35,212 nt of DNA, taken from GCA-016699975 sp964420045. GTDB lineage: Bacteria > Patescibacteriota > Minisyncoccia > Moranbacterales > UBA1568. Numbering within the stretch: position 1 is the stretch's first letter; every line of letters begins with the position of its first letter. The notes under the pieces were generated by a model. It made no database searches, had not been told where the DNA came from, and saw nothing but the letters and a program-made list of their open reading frames with translations. Shown one piece after another: positions 1 to 7,816 of this stretch. The position numbers and the translations under genes are program-made. Location of the stretch: the NCBI GenBank assembly GCA_964420045.1, contig CAYQPQ010000014.1:1-35212 (forward strand), read 5' to 3'.

Positions 1-1
1 T

Positions 2-175
2 CACGAAACAAGTCTATCACGGAAAGTTCGGTTTCATAGTGTGATGTGTATAGATATTGGCGATGAAGTTCCAAAAGAGTGGGATATACAACCCATCAAC
101 CAACTCGCTCGGGATCAGCTTGCCTTAGAGGAATATACGCCCGATGAGCTCTGGGCAATGCGCGTGGTAGATTAA
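2..175 (+). CDS. C-terminal fragment of an unidentified protein
   Basis: An open frame enters from the left edge and stops at TAA 173-175, giving 57 residues that end in ELWAMRVVD. It has no internal stop and an ordinary acidic composition (DIGDEVPKEW, LEEYTPDELW), so it reads like a real protein tail. It is the only plausible plus-strand gene in the window and converges on the glycosyltransferase gene. I do not recognise the family; the start and most of the protein lie outside the window. Confidence 0.6.
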   Translation, partial: HETSLSRKVRFHSVMCIDIGDEVPKEWDIQPINQLARDQLALEEYTPDELWAMRVVD

Positions 176-199
176 CATTCCCACAAAACCAGTTGCTGA

Positions 200-240
200 C
201 CAAAACCCCGAGATCACATCAACGGGTTTTTCATTTTCCC
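200..240. terminator. Probable bidirectional terminator between convergent genes
   Basis: A stem of AAAACCCCG against CGGGTTTTT (one bulged C) closes a loop of about 12 nt and is followed by a T-rich stretch on the plus strand, with an A-run on the other side. It lies between the stop of the plus-strand fragment and the stop of the minus-strand glycosyltransferase, where a shared terminator is expected. Confidence 0.5.
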
Positions 241-291
241 TTTTTATGTTTGAATCCCCAAAAAGCCATGCAACCATTCAACCATATAGCC

Positions 292-1467
292 TCACCCCTT
301 CAATATCTCCGAAACTTCCTTCGCACATTTCTCCCAGCTGAACCGTCTCATGTTCTCCTGACCGTTCTCGATTATAGCACTGCGAAAGTCGCTGTCCAAG
401 GCGATTTTTTCTATTCCTCGGGCGATATCTTCGACACTCAAAGGATCGACGAGGACAGCAGAATCTGCACCGGATACTTCCGGCAGCGACGACGTATTCG
501 ATGTCAACACGGGAACGCCGACGCTTTGCGCCTCCAAGACCGGCAGCCCAAACCCCTCATAGAGCGACGGGAAGAGAAATCCATCGGCATTTCGCAGCAA
601 CTCCCATTTTTCCTCCTCACTCACATACCCGACATTAATAACATTGTCTATATACTTTATTCTTAATTCCTGATTCTTAATTCTCTCATATCCAAACCCC
701 GGCTTCCCCACCAACACCAACTGGTGATTCGTCCCGTACTTCTTCTTAAAAAGATCAAACGCCTCGATCATCCGAGCTACATTCTTTCGCGCCTCTATTC
801 TCCCAATGAAAAGAAAGTAGGGTTTGGAAGATGGAATATTGAAGACGGAAGACAATCGTCCCGGATTACTTCCCAATTCCTTATTCTTGATTCCTAATTC
901 CTTATTCCTCATTCCTAATTCCCTCCCGCCAACTCCTTCATACACAACCGTTATCTTTTCTTCTGGAACCCCATAGAGCCTCATCAAATCCTGCTTCGTA
1001 TTCTCCGACACCGCAATAATACAGGACGCCCACCGGCACGAATTGCGAATCGACCACCGCATGTAGACTCGCTCCCACCACGAATACGCCTCGGGGCAAA
1101 ACTCATACTCGAGCCCGTGTATCGTCACAACTGTTTTCTTCGGATGAATCCATGGCACCGTATGCGCCGGCACAAAGAGCGTATCAACCGGACGAAACAG
1201 CATCTCCAATGCCAACCTTCCCTGCGTCCATAGCTTTGGTCCCCACAATTCCTTCACTTCCCAAGTATTCGGCAACTCAAAATCCCTGTAATTCCCTCCA
1301 TCTTCCATCTTCCATTTTCCATCTTCTGCCTCTCCTTTCCTCACATACAAAACAACCCGCTCCTCCGCGAGTTCATTTCGCAAATGCTTGATAACCTGAT
1401 ACGAATATTCCTCTATCCCCGTCCGCTTCAGAAGAAACGCCCGCGAAGCATCAATGCCGATAATCAT
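292..1467 (-). CDS. Glycosyltransferase family 4 (GT-B fold)
   Basis: 391 residues. The N-terminus (IGIDASRAF, TGIEEYSYQV) and the C-terminal donor-binding segment EGFGLPVLEAQSVGVPVL near residues 304-321 are typical of GT4 enzymes, which move a sugar from a nucleotide-sugar to an envelope glycan or lipid. The donor and acceptor cannot be named. Membrane segments are absent, so it probably acts at the cytoplasmic face. It lies about 200 nt after mreB in a wall-related group. Three low-complexity stretches look inserted: residues 44-59 (GEAEDGKWKMEDGG), 183-199 (ELGMRNKELGIKNKELG) and 262-271 (RIKNQELRIK). They are encoded by short DNA repeats also found between murA and mreB and in uvrC. Family call is firm; specific role unknown. 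Confidence 0.9.
   Translation of the reverse strand: MIIGIDASRAFLLKRTGIEEYSYQVIKHLRNELAEERVVLYVRKGEAEDGKWKMEDGGNYRDFELPNTWEVKELWGPKLWTQGRLALEMLFRPVDTLFVPAHTVPWIHPKKTVVTIHGLEYEFCPEAYSWWERVYMRWSIRNSCRWASCIIAVSENTKQDLMRLYGVPEEKITVVYEGVGGRELGMRNKELGIKNKELGSNPGRLSSVFNIPSSKPYFLFIGRIEARKNVARMIEAFDLFKKKYGTNHQLVLVGKPGFGYERIKNQELRIKYIDNVINVGYVSEEEKWELLRNADGFLFPSLYEGFGLPVLEAQSVGVPVLTSNTSSLPEVSGADSAVLVDPLSVEDIARGIEKIALDSDFRSAIIENGQENMRRFSWEKCAKEVSEILKG
657..688. repeat. GAAT-type short repeat, copy 1 (inside the GT4 gene)
   Basis: Repeating units of the form ATTCTTAATTCCTGATTCTT, read on the minus strand as GAATNAGGAATNAAGAAT. It is translated in frame as part of RIKNQELRIK near residues 262-271 of the glycosyltransferase. 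Confidence 0.6.
875..923. repeat. GAAT-type short repeat, copy 2 (inside the GT4 gene)
   Basis: About five tandem units of roughly 9-10 nt (AATTCCTTATTCTTGATTCC and variants). Translated in frame as ELGMRNKELGIKNKELG, residues 183-199, between the two Rossmann-like halves of the glycosyltransferase. This is the longest copy in the window. Confidence 0.7.
1297..1326. repeat. GGAAGAT-type short repeat (inside the GT4 gene)
   Basis: Three to four units of TCCATCTTCCATCTTCCATT, encoding EDGKWKMEDGG near residues 48-58. A related purine run (GGAAGATGGAATATTGAAGA) lies at 825-853 in the same gene. It differs in sequence from the GAAT type but has the same style: a short, purine-rich, in-frame tandem unit. 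Confidence 0.55.
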
Positions 1468-1537
1468 ACAAACATGAAAACAAACGACACAAACATGGGA
1501 ACAAACAATACAAGTTGTAATTCCGAGCGAAAAATAT

Positions 1538-1628
1538 TGTCATTCCGAGCAAAGCCGAGGAATCTCAATCCCAAAAAATCCCTTGCATTCTACTCAACAC
1601 AGATCCCTCCGCTTCGGTCGGGATGACA
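1538..1628. repeat. Short inverted-repeat element, TGTCATTCC family
   Basis: A 91-bp element in the mreB-GT4 gap. The left end TGTCATTCCGAGCAAAGCCG and the right end CGGTCGGGATGACA are imperfect inverted repeats of about 27 bp. A partial extra left end (TGTAATTCCGAGCG) sits just before it at 1516. From memory, similar TGTCATTCC elements are scattered between genes in many bacterial genomes; they are non-coding and MITE- or REP-like. The rest of the 1468-1669 gap holds an ACAAACATG direct repeat and no gene that I can support. Confidence 0.55.
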
Positions 1629-1669
1629 AAAGAGCATTATTACTTCCCTCCATGAGAGAAATGGGCATC

Positions 1670-2677
1670 TTACTTCCCTATCATGATGCTTCGTTTATAG
1701 ATATCGAGGTTATCGAGCACGATGCCTGTGCCTTTGGCAACGCAGAATGCCGGATCGTCGGCAACAAAACACGGAACACCGATGGTTCGCGCGATCAACT
1801 GATCCAGGTTCTTGAGTTGCGCCGTGCCGCCAGAGAGAATCATGCCTTTGTCCATGATATCCGCCGCGAGTTCGGGCGGCGTTTCTTGGAGCACGTGCTT
1901 GATCACATTGATGATTTCCCGAAGCTCATCTTGTATCGCCTCGGTAATTTCGTTCGACGACACCGTGAGCGTTTTCGGAAGTCCACCCATCAGATCACGC
2001 CCGCGCAAATCGAAGTACTCTTCCTTTACCAATGCGATCGCGGATCCAATCGTCTTTTTCACCTCTTCCGCCGTGCGCTCGCCGATCGCCATGCTGTACT
2101 TGCGCTTGATATAGTCCGATATCGCCTGGTCGATACGGTTCCCTCCAACGCGCGCCGAGTGCGCCGCCACGATTCCTCCGAGCGAGATAATCGCAATCTC
2201 CGACGTACCGCCGCCGATATTGATGATCATATTTCCTTGCGCCGTATGAATCGGGATACCGGCACCGATCGCCGCAAGTATCGGCTCCTTCACGACATAG
2301 GCGGACTTGGCACCCGCCTTGATCGCCGCGTCTACCACTGCACGGCGTTCCGTCGACGTCACTCCCGCCGGAATAGAGAGTACCACCTCCGGACGGAAAA
2401 ACCGGAGCCGCCCCGACACCAACCCGATAAAATATCGGAGCATCGCCTCGGTAATGCGATAGTCCGCGATCGCGCCATCTCGAAGCGGCTGCGACGCGAC
2501 GATAGTGTCGGGCGTTCGCCCGAGCATTTCTTTCGCCTCATTGCCAACTGCAAGCACCTTATTTTCCCCGATGGACACAGCAACCACCGAGGGCTCGTTC
2601 ACAACAATCCCTCGCCCCGGCACAAAGACCAGCGTATTCGCCGTTCCCAAGTCAATACCAATTTTTTTGACAAACAC
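1670..2677 (-). CDS. mreB: Rod shape-determining protein MreB
   Basis: Actin-like ATPase that forms membrane-associated filaments and positions the elongation machinery. The phosphate-1 motif IGIDLGTANTLVFV follows the start directly; then come NEPSVVA, SIPAGVTSTERRAV, and the phosphate-2 segment NIGGGTSEIAIISLGG. I chose the GTG at 2677, giving 335 residues, the usual MreB length. The frame stays open to 2746, but that extra N-terminus (IHSSFLIPHSLI) is read through a GAAT-type repeat and is not MreB-like. No Shine-Dalgarno sequence is visible before the GTG. It follows murA by 72 nt, and rodA is elsewhere in the window, so two parts of the elongasome are present. Confidence 0.96.
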   Translation of the reverse strand: MFVKKIGIDLGTANTLVFVPGRGIVVNEPSVVAVSIGENKVLAVGNEAKEMLGRTPDTIVASQPLRDGAIADYRITEAMLRYFIGLVSGRLRFFRPEVVLSIPAGVTSTERRAVVDAAIKAGAKSAYVVKEPILAAIGAGIPIHTAQGNMIINIGGGTSEIAIISLGGIVAAHSARVGGNRIDQAISDYIKRKYSMAIGERTAEEVKKTIGSAIALVKEEYFDLRGRDLMGGLPKTLTVSSNEITEAIQDELREIINVIKHVLQETPPELAADIMDKGMILSGGTAQLKNLDQLIARTIGVPCFVADDPAFCVAKGTGIVLDNLDIYKRSIMIGK

Positions 2678-2695
2678 GATAAGAGAATGAGGAAT

Positions 2696-2751
2696 TAGGA
2701 ATGAAGAATGAATCGACAAATCCAGCGTCTTTGTCCTATTCTTCATTCCTT
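2696..2751. repeat. Intergenic hairpin made of two facing GAAT-type repeats
   Basis: GGAATGAAGAAT at 2698-2709 and ATTCTTCATTCC at 2738-2749 are perfect inverted copies, extendable to 14 bp, around a 28-nt loop. The right arm overlaps the last codons and stop of murA, and the left arm precedes the mreB GTG. No T-run follows, so it is not a standard terminator. It could protect or process the murA-mreB message, or simply be two repeat insertions in opposite directions. Confidence 0.6.
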
Positions 2752-4018
2752 ATTCTTTATTCACCCGCTCAATCTTCGCACCAATTTTTTGCAGCCGTTC
2801 TTCGATCCGCTCATATCCACGATCGACTTGGTAAATATCCTCGATCGTAGTCGTCCCCTCTGCGGCAAGCGCCGCAATAATAAGCGCCGCTCCGGCACGA
2901 AGGTCAAAGCTCTTAATTGTCGTTCCCCGCAAACGCGCCGGACCGTGAATTACCGCCTGATGCGGATTCAAAATGACAGATTTTACCCGCATTTTCTCAA
3001 ATTCGGAAATGTAGTTGAATCGCCCTTCGTAGAGGTGTTCATGTATAAGCGTATCCCCTTCAGCTCTTGTTGCAAGAACTGCAAAGAGAGACAAAGCGTC
3101 CGTCGGAAGACCCGGGTAGAGCTCCGCCTTCACTTTTCCGGGAGAAACCAGTTGCTTTGCCGGAAAAATAGTTATTCGATCAGATTCAATACGGAAGCTC
3201 ACGCCGAAATCGCTCATTTTCTCAAGCACAAGCTCAAGGTGATCCTCCCTCGCATGTATCACAGACAACTCGCTCCCGGTCACCGCGCCGAGCACAAGAA
3301 ACGTTGCCGCCTCAATCGGGTCGGGAATAATCGTATGCTCCGCTCCGTGCAAATCCCCGCCATCAACGACGATCGTGTGCGATCCCAATCCCTCAATCTT
3401 TGCGCCCATCGCCACCAAGAAATTTCCAAGATCCTCAACATGCGGCTCGGCGGCGGCAATCTTGATCACCGTCCTCCCAGGAAGTGCCGCTGCCAACATC
3501 AACACATCTTCCGTAGCGGTTACCGAAAATTCTCGCTGCACAACCTTTCCCGCCCTGCGTCCGGTCGCATCAATCTCATAGTGCTTTTCGTGTTTGGTAA
3601 TCCGTATCCCGAGCTTTTCCAATGCGTCCACGTGCGTCTCTATGGAGCGTGCGCCAATAGCGCAACCGCCGGGATGTCCGAGATCGAATCGATCGCACCG
3701 CGCCGCAAGCGACCCGAAGAGCAGTACCGACATGCGAACTCGACGCGCCTCTTCGAGCGACATCTTTTCGGGAAAGAGGTGCTTCGCTTCGATCCGAATC
3801 GACCGTTCGCCGATCCACTCCACCTCCGCACCGATACTTTTTATAATCTCAAGCAACCGAAATACATCCTCAATGCGCGGGACATTGTGGAGAATGCAAG
3901 GTTCTTTCGTGAGGAGTGTCGCCGCGATAATGGGCGCTGCGGCGTTTTTTGACCCGCGCACCTCGATTTCGCCCGAGAGCTTCGCTCCTCCTTCAATACG
4001 GAAGATTTCAGTAGCCAT
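2750..4018 (-). CDS. murA: UDP-N-acetylglucosamine 1-carboxyvinyltransferase MurA
   Basis: Transfers enolpyruvate from PEP to UDP-GlcNAc, the first committed step of peptidoglycan synthesis, in the cytoplasm. 422 residues, the normal size. The substrate-binding Lys-Asn pair is K24-N25 in RGSKNAA, and the catalytic loop HPGGCAIGAR carries Cys119, the residue that fosfomycin alkylates in sensitive enzymes. Later repeats such as PGLPTDALSLFAVLA and the C-terminal RGYERIEERLQKIGA fit the inside-out alpha/beta barrel. The ATG at 4018 coincides with the predicted transcription start of its own promoter, so the mRNA is probably leaderless. The last codons (VNKE-stop) are part of a GAAT-type repeat. 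Confidence 0.97.
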   Translation of the reverse strand: MATEIFRIEGGAKLSGEIEVRGSKNAAAPIIAATLLTKEPCILHNVPRIEDVFRLLEIIKSIGAEVEWIGERSIRIEAKHLFPEKMSLEEARRVRMSVLLFGSLAARCDRFDLGHPGGCAIGARSIETHVDALEKLGIRITKHEKHYEIDATGRRAGKVVQREFSVTATEDVLMLAAALPGRTVIKIAAAEPHVEDLGNFLVAMGAKIEGLGSHTIVVDGGDLHGAEHTIIPDPIEAATFLVLGAVTGSELSVIHAREDHLELVLEKMSDFGVSFRIESDRITIFPAKQLVSPGKVKAELYPGLPTDALSLFAVLATRAEGDTLIHEHLYEGRFNYISEFEKMRVKSVILNPHQAVIHGPARLRGTTIKSFDLRAGAALIIAALAAEGTTTIEDIYQVDRGYERIEERLQKIGAKIERVNKE

Positions 4019-4024
4019 GCGCGC

Positions 4025-4053
4025 AGTATAGCCGAAAAGCCGATCTGATTCAA
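4025..4053 (-). promoter_or_regulatory. murA promoter (predicted leaderless)
   Basis: TTGAAT at 4048-4053, a 17-nt spacer, and TATACT at 4025-4030. Transcription would begin about 6-7 nt downstream, at or next to the murA ATG (4018), leaving no room for a ribosome binding site. Confidence 0.65.
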
Positions 4054-4063
4054 GGAGATATGC

Positions 4064-4444
4064 CTAATTCTCAAGGCGCTCGCGAATCTTCCTCACGATA
4101 TCTTCCAGTTTCCAATCGGATTTTATGAGGTAGTCAAATGCCGCCTGATCCAAAGATTTCAGCACGCTTTCCCCATCATTCACATTGGTCAGCATGATAA
4201 CTTGCGCGATCTTTCCCCACGAATCTTCCCGTAGTTTGGAAAGCATTGTAAGGCCGTCCATTTTCGGCATAATCACATCGAGCAAGATAAGATCCGGACG
4301 CTCACGAAGTGCCATCTCAAAACCAACAATGCCATTCTCCGCCTCGAACACAGCAAACTTTTCATACAAAAGCTTTTCGGCAAGCGCTCTTCGCAAAGAA
4401 TCGTCATCCTCAACAATAAGGATTTTCTTTTTCTCCGGCTCCAT
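4064..4444 (-). CDS. Single-domain response regulator (receiver only)
   Basis: 126 residues, essentially one CheY-like receiver: acidic pocket E12-D13-D14 (VEDDD), phospho-acceptor D56 in LLDVIMP, T86 and K108 (LIKSD). There is no output domain, so it must act through a protein partner or as a phosphorelay step. The start at 4444 has a possible AAGG 7 nt upstream. It is the last gene of the HAMP / FNR-like / kinase block and starts 29 nt after the kinase gene, making that kinase its likely phosphodonor. Its target is unknown; the adjoining pilus genes are the obvious candidate. Confidence 0.93.
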   Translation of the reverse strand: MEPEKKKILIVEDDDSLRRALAEKLLYEKFAVFEAENGIVGFEMALRERPDLILLDVIMPKMDGLTMLSKLREDSWGKIAQVIMLTNVNDGESVLKSLDQAAFDYLIKSDWKLEDIVRKIRERLEN

Positions 4445-4473
4445 AACCGTACCTTAAAAAAATTAGTCCGTAG

Positions 4474-6102
4474 CTAAAGTTCCTCTTTCCATTCAATTTG
4501 TTTGTTTCCCTCCTGTGGGCGCATACCGGAAACCGGCAACATAAGAGTAAAGGTTGTTCCCTTCCCCTCTTTCGAGGTAAAAGTTACCGTTCCGCCCGAG
4601 TGCTCCGCGATGGATTTGACGATATACAAACCAAGTCCCGTTCCATCGGTTTCCTTCTCGCGGATATTTGAGGCTCGAAACAATTTGGTAAATATTCGTG
4701 GTCGATCTTCTGCCGGAATTCCATATCCTGTGTCTGAGACGGAAATAGTGAACATTTTACCATCTTCGCCAATGGCAATCGATACCGAAATTTTCCCTTC
4801 CTCCGGCGTATATTTCACAGCATTTGTCAAGAGATTCTGGAATACGATTCTCGTGAGTTTCGGATCAACCAGCACCTTTGGAAGATGCTCGGAAAATTTC
4901 TCTTCTATAAACAGCTTCTTTTCCGAAATCTTCGGTTTCAATTCATTCAGCACATCTCGAGCCAGTTCCACCACATCCGTCGGCTCCGGCTGAACCGCAA
5001 AAGTGCCCAGCTCAATCCTTGAAACATTGAGGAGAGCGTTCACTAATTCCACCATGCGCCGACTTCCATGACTCACCTCGTTGAGATATTCCCGCTGCGT
5101 ATCGGTAATCGGTCCCGCATCTTCCGAAAGAAGCATCTCTGTATACCAATTAATCGCGGAGAGCGGCGTCCGAAGCTGATGAGAGGCGAGCGACACAAAT
5201 TCCGTTTTCGCGCTGTCAATCTCCTTTTCCCTGGTAATGTCTCGCTCTATACCAACAAAAAACTCGAGAACGCCCTGTTTATTTACGATAGGAGAAATAC
5301 TGGAAAGTGCCTGATATGAGGTTCCATCCTTTCGTTTATTGGTAATCTCCGCAACAAACGGCTTCTTCTCAATTTTGATAACATGCCAGAGATGCTCGTA
5401 GAATTCCTGCGTCATATTTCCCCCCCACAGTTCTTTCGTGCCAACCTTTTTCCCGAGAATTTCTTCAGGGCTAAACCCGGTAATCCGTTCCAATCCGGCG
5501 TTCGCATAGAGAGCAATGCCATTCGGATCGGTAATCACCACATGATCAGATGTTCCATCGAGCGCGATTTTGAATTTCTCCAAGTCGGATGCCAACGACT
5601 CCGCCCGACTCCGCTCCTCTTGAACATCCTCAAGTACATTGAGCATCACGCGTTTTGTTTTCTCTAGTTCCTCATTCTGATTTATGATATCCTCCTCGGA
5701 ATTTTTCTTCTGTGTAATAAGAAAGCGGACGGCAATATAACGATCCGGCATTCCGGAAGCGTCAAATATGGGCGCAATCGACGTATCCACCCAATAATAT
5801 GATCCGTCTTTCGCTCGATTTTTAATTTCCCCCCGCCACACCTTTCCAGAAGCAATCGTCTTCCAGAGATCATCAAACATTGAGTCGGGCTGTGATCCTG
5901 ATTTGAGTATTCGATGGTTCTGCCCGATAAGCTCCTCCTTGGAATACTTCGAGATCCGCACGAACAAGTCGTTCGCGTAAATAATCGTTCCCTTTGCATC
6001 CGTCACAGAAACAAGCGCCGCCTGATTCACGGCACTCAACAACGCATTGTAGTACAGCGTCGTGAGATGTTCCTCCATTTTTTCCGGAAAAATATCATTC
6101 AT
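4474..6102 (-). CDS. Soluble PAS-PAS sensor histidine kinase
   Basis: 542 residues from the ATG at 6102. Order: PAS 1 (about 21-132, SVTDAKGTIIYAND), a coiled-coil linker (about 135-178), PAS 2 (about 180-292, VITDPNGIALYAN), HisKA with phospho-accepting H308 in SHQLRTPLSAI, and HATPase_c with N box around N424 (QNLLTNAVKYT), G1 DTGYGIP (457) and G2 GTGLGL (487). No membrane segment is visible, so it is cytoplasmic. The frame is open to 6201, but the ATG at 6102 overlaps the end of the FNR-like gene by 8 nt (TATGAATGA), which suggests translational coupling. PAS ligands cannot be read from sequence; a flavin or redox signal from the coupled flavoprotein is an inference. Confidence 0.94.
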   Translation of the reverse strand: MNDIFPEKMEEHLTTLYYNALLSAVNQAALVSVTDAKGTIIYANDLFVRISKYSKEELIGQNHRILKSGSQPDSMFDDLWKTIASGKVWRGEIKNRAKDGSYYWVDTSIAPIFDASGMPDRYIAVRFLITQKKNSEEDIINQNEELEKTKRVMLNVLEDVQEERSRAESLASDLEKFKIALDGTSDHVVITDPNGIALYANAGLERITGFSPEEILGKKVGTKELWGGNMTQEFYEHLWHVIKIEKKPFVAEITNKRKDGTSYQALSSISPIVNKQGVLEFFVGIERDITREKEIDSAKTEFVSLASHQLRTPLSAINWYTEMLLSEDAGPITDTQREYLNEVSHGSRRMVELVNALLNVSRIELGTFAVQPEPTDVVELARDVLNELKPKISEKKLFIEEKFSEHLPKVLVDPKLTRIVFQNLLTNAVKYTPEEGKISVSIAIGEDGKMFTISVSDTGYGIPAEDRPRIFTKLFRASNIREKETDGTGLGLYIVKSIAEHSGGTVTFTSKEGKGTTFTLMLPVSGMRPQEGNKQIEWKEEL

Positions 6103-6784
6103 AGCCGGAGAATTCTTCTGACCGTATGTATTGATCATCAATCGAAAGCGCCGCCAATATCTCCCGAGCCGCCCTGACCATTCCTCGAGGACCCGACACA
6201 TACCAAAGACCCCTTCCAGAATGTTCCTTCACATGCGAAGCTATCGCATCCAATGTCACGTCGCCAAACACGGGAATGCAGTTGATAAAACCGGAATACT
6301 CCATAAGTTCATCAAGATACGCCGCGCTCTCGCGATTATGATTGTAATAGAAGAGCGTTATATGCGCCGGAATTTTCGTATTGGCAATATGTCGTATCAT
6401 ACTGAGAAACGGCGCGATACCGATACCTCCCGCAAGAAACACTATCGGGATACTCATGTCTTCGGGCAGGGTAAATACACCTTTCGGACCTTCAATGGAA
6501 ACCTTGATATCCCTCCCGATTTCCCACTCTTTCAGAATCTCCTGTTTGAAATGACTCTCCGAATTTCGAAAGACCATTGCCAATCGATACGGATCTTCCG
6601 GAGGCGAAACGAGAGAGAATTCCCGGTATTGCTCCCGCTCCTGGAGATGATACAGCGTCGGCAACGTCACTGTCACATACTGCCCGGCAGTAAACCTGAA
6701 CGGTTCCGAGGTTCTCAGTATCACTTCCGTTGTATTCAAGGCTCTCGCAGCAACGTTCTCAATCGTCATCATGCGTGTTTCCAT
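6095..6784 (-). CDS. FNR-like flavin oxidoreductase (ferredoxin-NADP reductase fold)
   Basis: About 229 residues. The FAD-binding barrel has the family motif RxxS in REFSLVSPPED, and the NAD(P)-binding half has FLAGGIGIAPFLSMI and YVSGPRGMVRAAREIL. Such proteins pass electrons between NAD(P)H and an acceptor through FAD. No [2Fe-2S] ferredoxin domain and no membrane domain are attached, so the partner is unknown. It is sandwiched between a HAMP protein and a PAS kinase with overlaps on both sides, which points to a redox input for signalling rather than metabolism. Start choice is uncertain: a TTG at 6796 and ATGs at 6784, 6772 and 6769 are all possible. Confidence 0.87.
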   Translation of the reverse strand: METRMMTIENVAARALNTTEVILRTSEPFRFTAGQYVTVTLPTLYHLQEREQYREFSLVSPPEDPYRLAMVFRNSESHFKQEILKEWEIGRDIKVSIEGPKGVFTLPEDMSIPIVFLAGGIGIAPFLSMIRHIANTKIPAHITLFYYNHNRESAAYLDELMEYSGFINCIPVFGDVTLDAIASHVKEHSGRGLWYVSGPRGMVRAAREILAALSIDDQYIRSEEFSGYE

Positions 6785-7340
6785 ATTTGTTCTCAAATTC
6801 CCGTATCTTTCCTTTCAGTTCAATCATCTTTGATTCCCGGTCCATCATGATTCGATTCATTCGTTCAAGCTCCACGGTGCGTTCCGCCACTTTCTTCTCT
6901 ATGCTCACTCGATTCCCTTCAAGTTCCTCCGCCATGCGATTAAATGCTTCCGAAAGTTCTCCGAATTCATCGCGCGATGCTATAGCGGTACGCACTGAAG
7001 ATTCCCCATGAGCCACTCTCTGCATCGCCGATTTGAGCTCAAGTATCGGTTTCGTAAACCGGGAAGATACTCGCCAAATAACAATAACCGACAATACCGA
7101 CCATGCCACGATGCCCGCCGCAACAATATCCAACACGCGCCTCAGCGATTTGTCGAATATCTGCGATTCATTGACGTGTTTGGAAAGAGTCTTGTCCGAA
7201 AATGAGCTGAGTTCCATTCTCTCATACTCCTCATGCGTACGCGCCAGCGTTTTCACCTCTACGATAAGGAAAAGCCATGTACCAGCGCCCAAGAGAACAA
7301 GCGCTAAATAACTCGCAAACAACCGACTTCGTATATTCAT
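6759..7340 (-). CDS. HAMP-domain membrane protein lacking a kinase domain
   Basis: 193 residues: TM1 (about 7-28), a short outside loop of about 38 residues, TM2 (about 70-90), HAMP (about 91-143, with TKPILELKSAM and DEFGELSEAFNRMAEEL), then a coiled coil (about 145-185, ending MIELKGKIREFENKYG). HAMP modules pass a signal from a membrane receptor to a kinase or cyclase, but here the protein stops after the coiled coil. It must therefore signal to a separate protein, most simply the PAS kinase or flavoprotein encoded next. The gene starts only 17 nt after pilin gene 1 and overlaps the FNR-like gene. Alternatives are a truncated kinase or a receptor-like adaptor. Confidence 0.87.
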   Translation of the reverse strand: MNIRSRLFASYLALVLLGAGTWLFLIVEVKTLARTHEEYERMELSSFSDKTLSKHVNESQIFDKSLRRVLDIVAAGIVAWSVLSVIVIWRVSSRFTKPILELKSAMQRVAHGESSVRTAIASRDEFGELSEAFNRMAEELEGNRVSIEKKVAERTVELERMNRIMMDRESKMIELKGKIREFENKYGNTHDDD

Positions 7341-7357
7341 ACGACTGTTCTGAGATG

Positions 7358-7816
7358 CTACCGGGTCACGCTAATAGTTGCCCCTTGTTCAGCGCTCGGC
7401 GCGCATACCGTCACCCGATTATTCGAGCTTCGCACAATATAGTACCCCGCTCCATCTGTCGAAGAAACCGACGGATCAATCGGTATGCTCGTCACATATT
7501 TCTGATTGTCCGTAATAACGGAAATATCAACGCCTGCCGAACATGTCCCTGTTGCGCCAGCCTTGCATATTTGATACGCAGCGGTAGCGTCGCACGTCGA
7601 GCTCGATGGAATGGTCGGCAATGTCCCATTGTTGTCAAGAGAATATTGATAGACAGCATTGAGTATCGTGGTCACATCGGCGTGACGCTCTGCATTCCGC
7701 GTATCGCCGAGTTGCTTTGTCGGATTGATAGCCAAAATGACAATGCCCGCAAGAATTGCAATCGCTGCCACTACCAAGAGGATTTCGATCAGCGTGAAGG
7801 CTTTTTTGTTCTGCAT
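7358..7816 (-). CDS. Type IV pilin-like protein, pilin 1
   Basis: 152 residues with a class III prepilin signal: short basic leader MQNKK, cleavage motif AFTLIE, and the hydrophobic helix ILLVVAAIAILAGIVILAI. The body has one Cys pair in the loop (CDATAAYQIC), another Cys near residue 109 and one near the C-terminus (VTVCAPSAEQGATISVTR). The segment NPTKQLGDTRNAER is shared almost exactly with pilin 2, so the two are tandem paralogues. This copy has extra cysteines and the AFTLIE leader; pilin 2 has GFTLLE. It is probably a major or minor subunit of a surface filament after cleavage by a prepilin peptidase that is not encoded here. Confidence 0.92.
   Translation of the reverse strand: MQNKKAFTLIEILLVVAAIAILAGIVILAINPTKQLGDTRNAERHADVTTILNAVYQYSLDNNGTLPTIPSSSTCDATAAYQICKAGATGTCSAGVDISVITDNQKYVTSIPIDPSVSSTDGAGYYIVRSSNNRVTVCAPSAEQGATISVTR

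Noticed and set aside
1583..2698. Long plus-strand open frame opposite mreB (371 codons)
   Set aside because: It is antisense to a clear mreB, has an Arg/His-rich composition typical of shadow frames and no family motif.
2708..3952. Long plus-strand open frame opposite murA (414 codons)
   Set aside because: Fully antisense to murA, whose motifs and codon pattern are unambiguous; the translated protein resembles nothing.
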